Assembly: GCA_015075585.1 (NCBI GenBank)
Contig: JABTUB010000002.1
Span: 372,001 to 436,000 of the forward strand
DNA from: Chloracidobacterium sp.
GTDB taxonomy: Bacteria > Acidobacteriota > Blastocatellia > Pyrinomonadales > Pyrinomonadaceae
Direction of reading: 5' to 3'
DNA length: 64,000 bases
Within the stretch, counting starts at the first letter, position 1. Every line of letters begins with the position of its first letter. Under the pieces are notes generated by a model. That model was not told where the DNA came from and searched no databases. It saw only the letters and a list, made by a program, of their open reading frames with translations. The translations under genes and the position numbers were made by a program. Positions 45,701 through 54,700 of the stretch are shown piece by piece.

Positions 45701-48700
45701 GGCCGGTCGAAAATGAACTGTCCGCATGGGAAGTCTCGCTTGCCGCCCTGAACAAAGAATACGACGCCTTTGTGAAGAAGCACGGGAATATCCTGGAGTT
45801 CACGGAGCGCGAAGTCACAAAATCCGATGAAGACGGCAATCTCACAACAAATGTCATTAGGACATTTAAGAAGGACAACATTCTCAGGAATGACATTGAG
45901 TCGGCACTGGTAAAGGCGCTTGAACGCGTCACCGATGACGGAACGATCGAAAAAGGCGCTCCGTTGTTGGGCAGGCAGATAAAGCCGCCCGCTCCGCCCA
46001 AGATCGAGAATCTGAACGATGCATTGATGGTATCGCTTGACACGCTTGGGCATCTCAATCTCGACCACGTTGCAGAACTGGTGCGTCCTATCCAGGAGAT
46101 GACCCGCGAGGATGTGATAGCTGCACTCGGAGACGCGATATACGAGGAGCCTGGCGGCGGCGGGCGCTACGTTATGGCTGACGAATATCTGTCGGGCAAT
46201 GTTAGGGAGAAACTTGAACTCGCCGAGGCTGCGGCATCGGATAAGCGATTCCGTCGGAATGTCGAGGCGTTGCGAAAGGTACAGCCGTTGCCGCTGGCCG
46301 CCGAAAAGATATCTATACAGCTTGGCGCAACGTGGGTACCGGCTGAGCATGTGTCAGAGTTCGCAAAGCAAGTTTTAGGACTGAAAGGAGAGACGCTTCA
46401 ACGCCGCGGACAGCACGGCTCTGCGGTGTACTTCGATCCTGCCACGAATAGATGGACGGTTCCTGAAGCGCACGGCTCGGGCGCGCGAAACGCTCGGTCG
46501 GCGACAGCCGAATATGGCACCGAGCATCGATCACCGGCAGAGATATTGGAAGCGGCGCTGAACGATCAGAGCGTTACGATCACATCGACGGATGAACACG
46601 GTAAGAAATATCCGAATAAGGATGCTATCGCCGCAGTTCGGGCCAAGATAGAAAAGATGAACCAAGCGTTTAGACCTTGGCTGTTCTCAGATGCGGCCAG
46701 AGGAAAGGCACTTGTCAGTCTATACAATGAAAAACTCAACGTCATGGCCCCGCGTGAGTTCAACGGAAGCCACTTAACGACGCCTGGATTGTCCGTAAAG
46801 TTCAAACTTCACCCGCACGTCAAGCGCGGGATATGGCGTATTATCCAAACGGGCAACACCTATTTGGCACACGCGGTTGGTGCTGGAAAAACATTGCAGA
46901 TGATCGCATCCGCAATGGAACAGAAACGTCTCGGGCTTATAAGCAAGCCGATGTTCGTTGTCCCTCGGCACATGCTTCAACAATTCTCGTCCGAATTCCT
47001 ACAGGCGTATCCGTTGGCGAATATCATGGTTGCGGATGAGGAGAGCTTCCATACGGACAATCGGCGGCAGTTTGTCGCCAGGGCCGCTCTGAACGATCTT
47101 GACGGGATCATCATTACACACTCGGCGTTCGGTCTGCTTCGCACTCGGCCGGAGTCGTCGTCATCTGTACTCGATGAGCTTCTTGCCGACATGCACTTCG
47201 AACTCGACCGCCTGACGACCGGAGTAACCGGCGACGGAAAGAGGGTTGGCGATTCGATGCAGGATACTCGGACGATCAAGCAGATCGAGCAGCGTATTGA
47301 GGCAATCGAGCAAAAGTTCTTCGGTCGCATGAACGCATCGCGCGATAACGTGGTGGACTTTGAAGACCTAGGCGTTGATTTTCTCTACGTTGATGAAGCG
47401 CATGAATTTCGCAAACTCGATTTCGTCACGAATCAGACGAATATCAAGGGCATCGATCCTCAAGGATCGATGCGAGCGTTAGACCTTATGGTCAAGAGCC
47501 GATGGCTCGATCAGCAAAGACCAGGCCGATCGTTGGTAATGGCGTCAGGTACGCCTATCACGAACACAATGGCGGAGCTGTACACGATACAGAGGTTCTT
47601 TGACCCGCACGGTCTTGCGGCGAATACACTTTCACACTTCGACGCATGGGCGAAGGAATTCGGACAGATCGAAGAGAATGTCGAGCCGAACGCGGCCGGC
47701 GGCTATCGGCTGGTGAAGCGTTTCTCGAAGTTTGTCAATACCGGCATTTTGATGCAGCACGTCCGCTCGTTCATGGACGTTATTACGCTTGGACAGTTAC
47801 AAGGCCTTATCAAAATCCCTTCAATCAGGACAAATACGGAGGGCAAGGCGGCGCCGCAAGTCGTCATTACCGAGCGCTATCCTGAACTAGAGGCGTATCT
47901 GAAGGGGCCGTTGTCTGATCGCATCACGGCGTCGGAGGCGTGGAAGCCGTCACCGAGTGAGCCGAACAACCCCGATCCGATGATTGCAATTATTGCGGAC
48001 GGTCAGCTCGCGGCGTTCGACATGCGATTCATCTATCCGTCGTTACCAAGTAACCCCGCTTCTAAGCTGAACCGTCTCGCGGACGGCATAATCGACAGCT
48101 ATCATGCTTACAATGATATTGAATACACCAATCCGTCCACAGGCGAACCGTACCCGATAAAAGGCGCGGCGCATATTGTGTTCTCATACTCCGGATTTGG
48201 TGACCAAGTGGCAAAGAATCGCGGATTCAATGCACGGCAATGGCTGCGTAAACGCCTGACCGAAGGCGGCATACCGAACAATGAGATAGCGTTCATTAGC
48301 GACTATAAGACGACCTCTGCAAAAGCGGCTCTTTTCAAGGAAGTTCGAGAAGGGAAAAAGAAGATACTAATCGGTTCGCCCAAGAATATGGGGACGGGCG
48401 TCAACGCCCAGTTGCGGCTAAAAACGCTTCATTATGGAGTGGCGCCGTGGTATCCGGCGGACATTGAACAGCCGCACGGCCGCATCCTGCGTCACGGCAA
48501 CCAAAATCCCGAAGTAGAAGTCAATTGGTACGCGGCCAAAGGCACCTATGATGAAGCTCAGTGGGGGATGCTCGCGCGCAAGTCCAAGGCAATAGAAGAT
48601 GCAATGACAGGCAAATTCGATGGCGATATCGAAGATGTCTCGGAATCATCACAATACGCAATGGCCTCGGCACTTGCCTCTGGTGACCCACGAGCGTTGC

Positions 48701-51700
48701 GTTTAGCTGAACTTCGGGGCGTCGTTGAGAAATACAGCCGCCTTGAGCAGGCGTATCACGCAAGTCAGAGCGGCCTTCGCGCCGATCTTAGAGATTTCAA
48801 TTCTGGAGTCAGCAATAACAGCATTAGCTGGAACGAACAACAGCTCAAGCGGCATGAAGACGCCATTGCCATTGCGCCCTCGGAAAAAGTGGATCGCGAG
48901 AATTTCACGATCCAGATAGGCAAGAAAGCTTTCACCCCAAGCGAGGACGTGAAGGTTACGGATATAGGCAAGACCCTGCAAGACGCTTGGAGACGAGAGG
49001 TACAGCGGTTCACGAAGGAAGCGGTCGAATCGAGAGCGCTGCAGCGTGGCACCGTCGCGACCGTATTCGGGAAGCACGAAGTGCGCGCAAGCGTGTGGGC
49101 GGACGGGCACAGTATTAAGTCTGACTTAGCCATCTACATTGGCGATGTTTGTATCAGCCTGACAGATTTAAGCGTCAAACCGACGGACATCGACAACGTA
49201 TCATCGTCAGGGCTGATTACTCGCATATACAATGCGTTTAATGGTTTGGGCGACGCCGTAAAAGACCGAGCGGCGAAAATTGAGAAACTGAAGCAGCAAC
49301 GTGCCGCAACAGAAGAGGCCCTCAGGAAGCCTTTTGAATTCGAGGATGAGCTTAATAATGCTCGCGCTGAATTGAACCAGCTAGGAATGGAGATGGCGGG
49401 CGTCGATCTAGCGATTCCGCCCGATACGATAACGGCGGATGAGCTGAAGGAACTTGCGGACGATTACAACCTGCACGATGACAAAGGCGACGTTGATGAG
49501 CCGACACTCAAGTCTGCGGTGCCGTTGAATGATACTTCGTCAGAGGGTTCGGGCTTGGACGCGAACGGCAACTTAATGCCCGAAGCGGCGAAAGGGATCG
49601 CTGAGGAACGTGCGAATATCGAGAAGGGAGCCAAAGCAGACGGAACGTGGTTGAAGGCTCCGAACGGCGATACGTCAAAGCTCACGCCGCATCAATGGAT
49701 AGATTCTCGCACAACACGGTTCAAGAGGTGGTTCGGTGATTGGGAACTGGGGGCGAAAACAACTTCTATTGTCACAGCAGCCCGACACACGTTCACCGAC
49801 CTGCAAGATGCGGCACGATGGGCAAAAACGCATATTACAGGAACTTATCGAAATAAAGAAACAGGACATCGAATTATCGTCAGCGGCAATGCGATCAGCA
49901 AATATCTCAGCGAGAAAGCCGTAGCACAAAGCTCGTCGATGCCGTATCATCTGGCCACATTGCGCGTCTTGCCCGACTTAATACGCAATGCAATTTTGAT
50001 AGAAACTCACGCAGATGCTTCGGGTAACGCGAGAGTGGCGGAGATGCAAAGGTATTACGCGGCCGTTAGAATTGCAGGCGATCTTCGGCGGGTAGAGCTG
50101 ACGGTTCGGGCGTTCAAAAGTGGGGACACGCGACATTACAGCTACGAAGTTACTCAAATCAAAACGCTTGGCGGTTCCTTAGCGGAATCGGTTGAGGCAA
50201 ATGCGTCAAACCGCACACCAAGCGTTACAATGGCTACATTACTACAAGGCGCCAAGAAAAACAACGGTGAAACCTTCGACACGCTCGCGTCCAAGGCTAT
50301 CGACGCGAACGGTGAGCCATTAGTTGTGTATCGCGGCGATGTGAAGGCGAACGACGGTATTTTTTATACATCGTCGCCCGCGATTGCCGAAGGTTACACT
50401 CGCTCTACATTCTTTCGCGGCGGCACGGAGCCACAAACTACGGCGGCTTTCCTATCACTACACAATCCGCTCGTAATAGACGCAAAGGGTACGCGGAACG
50501 ACAATATCCCTGTACCGTGGAGCGAATGGAAGCCTAAAACATTCGGCAACCTGCCGAAATCGGCGGTAAGTGTCGCTGACGCCTATGACTACGCCATTAA
50601 ACACGGACACGACGGCTTGATCGTAAAGAACGTAATCGACACGGCTGACCCAACAGAACGCGCGAAACCGAGCGATGTGTACGCAGTCAAAGATCAGTCT
50701 CAGGTCAAGTCCGCTATCGGCAATCGCGGCAGTTTTAGCAAGAGCGAGAACAGCATCGTGAAGCAAGCTGGGGACGGGCATCCCTCGACTTCGGGGAATT
50801 GGGGGAAGAAGCAATTTAACGCTTTGGTAAAGACGCTGAAGCGTGTGTTTCCGGCTCACGCTGATACGGTCGTTCACGAGGACGCTAAGGCGCTGGCGAA
50901 GGTGTTGGGGCAAGACCCTGAGAGCGTGTTCTTTGCTCAGGAATGGAAAGAGCGGAATGAGACGTTCAACAATGATCTTGACAGGCTTATTAACGGCACT
51001 ATCCCGAACGGACACGTCTTTCAGATGGGCAATCCGACGCGGATACTGCAATCGGCGGGCGTTCCGAATCTGCCTATCGAGCTTGCGGCGAGTTTGCTAA
51101 AGGACAAGAGCAGGCAGAAAGAGCATCCGTTTGACCTTGCGGATGTAAAGAATCTGCCGACGGCGATACAGAATCCGATAGCTGTATTTGATTCGGCAAC
51201 CATGCCCGGACGCAAGGTAATACTTACCGAGCTTGAGCATACGGATAGTAAGACAGGTAAAGTTACGAATTTTGTTGCGGCGTTAGAGATAAACGCGACA
51301 AACCGGCGGTCGATTCAGGTCAATGATGTCAGAAGCGTTTATCCGAGAGAGAGTGTAAAACTGCTCAAATCATTCGGCAACGATACGGAAAGAGTATTTG
51401 CGGATAAAGATAAAGCCCTCAAATGGTTGAGTAAATACGAGTCCAATTCCCATAAGCTTACTCAGCCATTTGAAGGCACGAATAAGACTTTAGGGCAAGT
51501 CATTGCGGAAGTCAAGGAAAAAGTAAAGAGCCACAAGAACCCGCCAGTCGATACGACGCAGATGCAGGCGGCGTGGCACGTTTCACCGCATAAGTTCGAC
51601 AAGTTCTCGACCGATTTTATGGGAACCGGCGAAGGTGCGCAGGCTTATGGATGGGGACTGTATTTCACCACCGCCGATGAAGTTAAAAGGCATTATGAGG

Positions 51701-54700
51701 AGAGCTTGCGGGGCAAAGTAAAGGGTCGGGCGATTAACGGAAGCGGGGTGGACGTGACCCCATCCCCAGGGGCTACATACAAGGTCGATCTAAAGCCGTC
51801 TGAAGATGAGTATCTGCTTTGGGACAAGCCTTTGAGCGAGCAGAGCGAGAAGGTGAAGGCGGCACTGAATAACTATGTTGCCCCTGATATGTCTCCGCCT
51901 AATCTGCTTAGTGCTTTTCTTGCATCAGATTACGCAAAACAGTTTCCTGATACGTTAGATGTGAAGATTGCCCGTCGGATATTCAAAGAACAAGATCCTG
52001 ATGACATCCGCGATTGGGCTGACAAACAAAAGCAGAAACAAGGAACTGCATATCATCTGCTTTTAGGCCGAAATGGAAGTCACCTATATCACAATATATC
52101 CCATCGGCAAGGCACAGATAAAGCCGCGTCCGAGTACCTGTTATCTCTCGGCATACGCGGCATCAAGTATCTGGACGGCAGTTCACGCGGTAAAGGTGAA
52201 GGCGACTACAACTATGTCATATTTTCAGATAGCGACGTAGAGATAACGGGCATTGACTATCTGAAAACACCTGACGGGACGATATTTGGTGCGACTTATA
52301 TTGACCCTGAAACGGGCAAGCGGAACATCTACATCAATCCTGAGAATCTGAACCCCGAAACGCTGCTGCACGAGATATATCATCCGTTCGATGACGCGAT
52401 GGCACAGGCGGCAAAGCAGGGTGATGCTCACGCAAAGGCGGCGATAACGAGGCTTGATGAGATTGCGGACGAGGGTGGTTATCTAAAGCGTGTAAAAGAG
52501 AATAAAGCCTACGCGAACCTTAACGAAGAACAGGCACGGTCAGAAGCCCGTGTGCAGATGGTCGGCGAATACGCGGACAAGACCATTACGCAGGACGAAG
52601 GCTTTATCTCAAAGCTGAAACGAGCGATAAACGATGCCGTCAAGTGGATAGCGGACAAACTAGGGCTGTCGCTCAAACAATTCACGCCTGAGCAGATACT
52701 TAATATGTCCGTCGAGGACATAAACAAAGCGTCTCTGCAATCAGCGGCAAAGGGCGAGTTCGGGAAAGGGCGAAGCACGGAAGGCGTCACGATGCAGGCG
52801 ATGCCGAAGGACGGGAATGAAGATACCTCTTATATCGGCAGTCAGGGTACATACGCCAAAGACAGCAACATTACGCTGAAGTCGGCCCTTGATGCCATTG
52901 ACAATAATACAGTAAAACAGACAACCGTTGCCGACCTGCGGGCCATGGCGTACAAGACTATCGACGAGATCCTACCGGATGCTCGCGTTGAGGTCGTAAA
53001 CGGCAACATCAAGACCAATATCGCGGCAAATGAACTGTACCGCAAGGCGCTCGAAGAGGTGCGCATAAAGGCGGGTCTAACCAAGCGCGGCGCCCGAGAC
53101 GCCGAAGACCTCTTTATCGGGGCATTTCAAGATCAGAAACAGACAGCCGCGATACAGAAAGTATTGACTGAAAAACGCGACGAGGCGAAGAGTCTCGGTT
53201 ACTCGCCGGCCGAAATCCGCTCGTTCGATGACCTGATAAATGCTCTCGACGAATCCGCGAAGGCCCATAATGGCACGGCGGTAGTTTACGTCATGGACGA
53301 GGCCTTGGCGCACGAAGTGTTCCATCGTGCAGACTATCTCGGATCGATGAAGGGGCTTATGGAAAGGCATACGCCGACGTCCGCTCGCATCTTAGATGGA
53401 CACGATGTAACGCAGATTCTGACACGGCAGAAATTCGCTAAACTTGCGACATATCGGCAGCTAAGCGGCAAAGAGGCGATGCGTGATGCGTGGATACGCT
53501 CTGAAGTACCCCCGCTCTTATTGGAAACGTCCGAGGCAGAGTTGGCTAAAATGGGCATTACGCCCGAAATGAGGGACGACTATTTGCTAAAATGGTTCCA
53601 AGGTTATGTAGCCAAGAATGGTATTCAATCTCTCGACAACTTCGAGACTGAGGAATTAGATGTCAAACGATTCATTGACCAACTTCGACACGACACAGAC
53701 ACAGGGCCAGAAAAAGGCTCAGAACCGCCCGTTGTCCGCAATGGCCCGACTAGCGGCAAGAATGAAACCGATACTAACCGGCAATCACAGCCCAGAACGA
53801 CAGCGACGGCTGACGGCGGAGGCAGTGCGCCAAGTCCAGGACGAAATGAGGGCCGAAGCGACAGAAGTGACAGAAGCGGCGACACCGGACGAGCAAATGT
53901 AAAACTCCGAAGCCTGCCTCAAACGATGCGCGCGGCAGGCATCTATGCCATTGACGAGGCTTACGAGGTATTCAGCGACAAGGCGGCTACCGAAGAAGCG
54001 GAAAGGTTGCTTAATGATCTTGGGTTAGAGAGGTCAGTCAATCTCCTGCGGAACATCCCTGCAAATGCGATGGACGCGCAGCATGCGATATTGTCCTTCA
54101 TGCTCACGCGGACATTGCAGACACACGCCGATCAGATTGCGGCCACCAATCCTGCTGAAGCGCAACGTGCGTTCGACCTGTCGCTGGAATTGGCCCGAGA
54201 ACATGGCCAACGAGCGACGCAGGCCGGTCGATTTACAAGAATAGCGTCGGTCATAGGCCCAACGACCGAACATCTGATATATGCGGTTCAGGGCATCGTT
54301 GAGAGCCAACTTCAGCGGCAATTCACATATAACGATTATCAAGAGTGGCAAGGAGCGGGCAATCGACTCGAAACTGCGGTTGCCGCACTGACTGAGGCGC
54401 GCCGTAAGATTCGGAACCAGCAAGCTGAGATACGGCGACTGCGCATCCCCCGACAGATCACGGCGCGCGAGGCCGAGAACCGAAAGCGGGCGGCAGAAGC
54501 GCTCGACGCGCGGTATGGCGATAAAATAGCGGAATTACAGGCCGCACTTCAGCAGCAGTATGCCGCACCGACGATCACTAAGCCGGCGACGGATGCGTCG
54601 GACGTAACGCTCAAGTCAGGCATCGACGAGGACTTCCCGACAGATGATTTTGCCCAGGTCGGCGCAATGTTCTTGACGAAAGGGCTTGCACAGGAAGATG

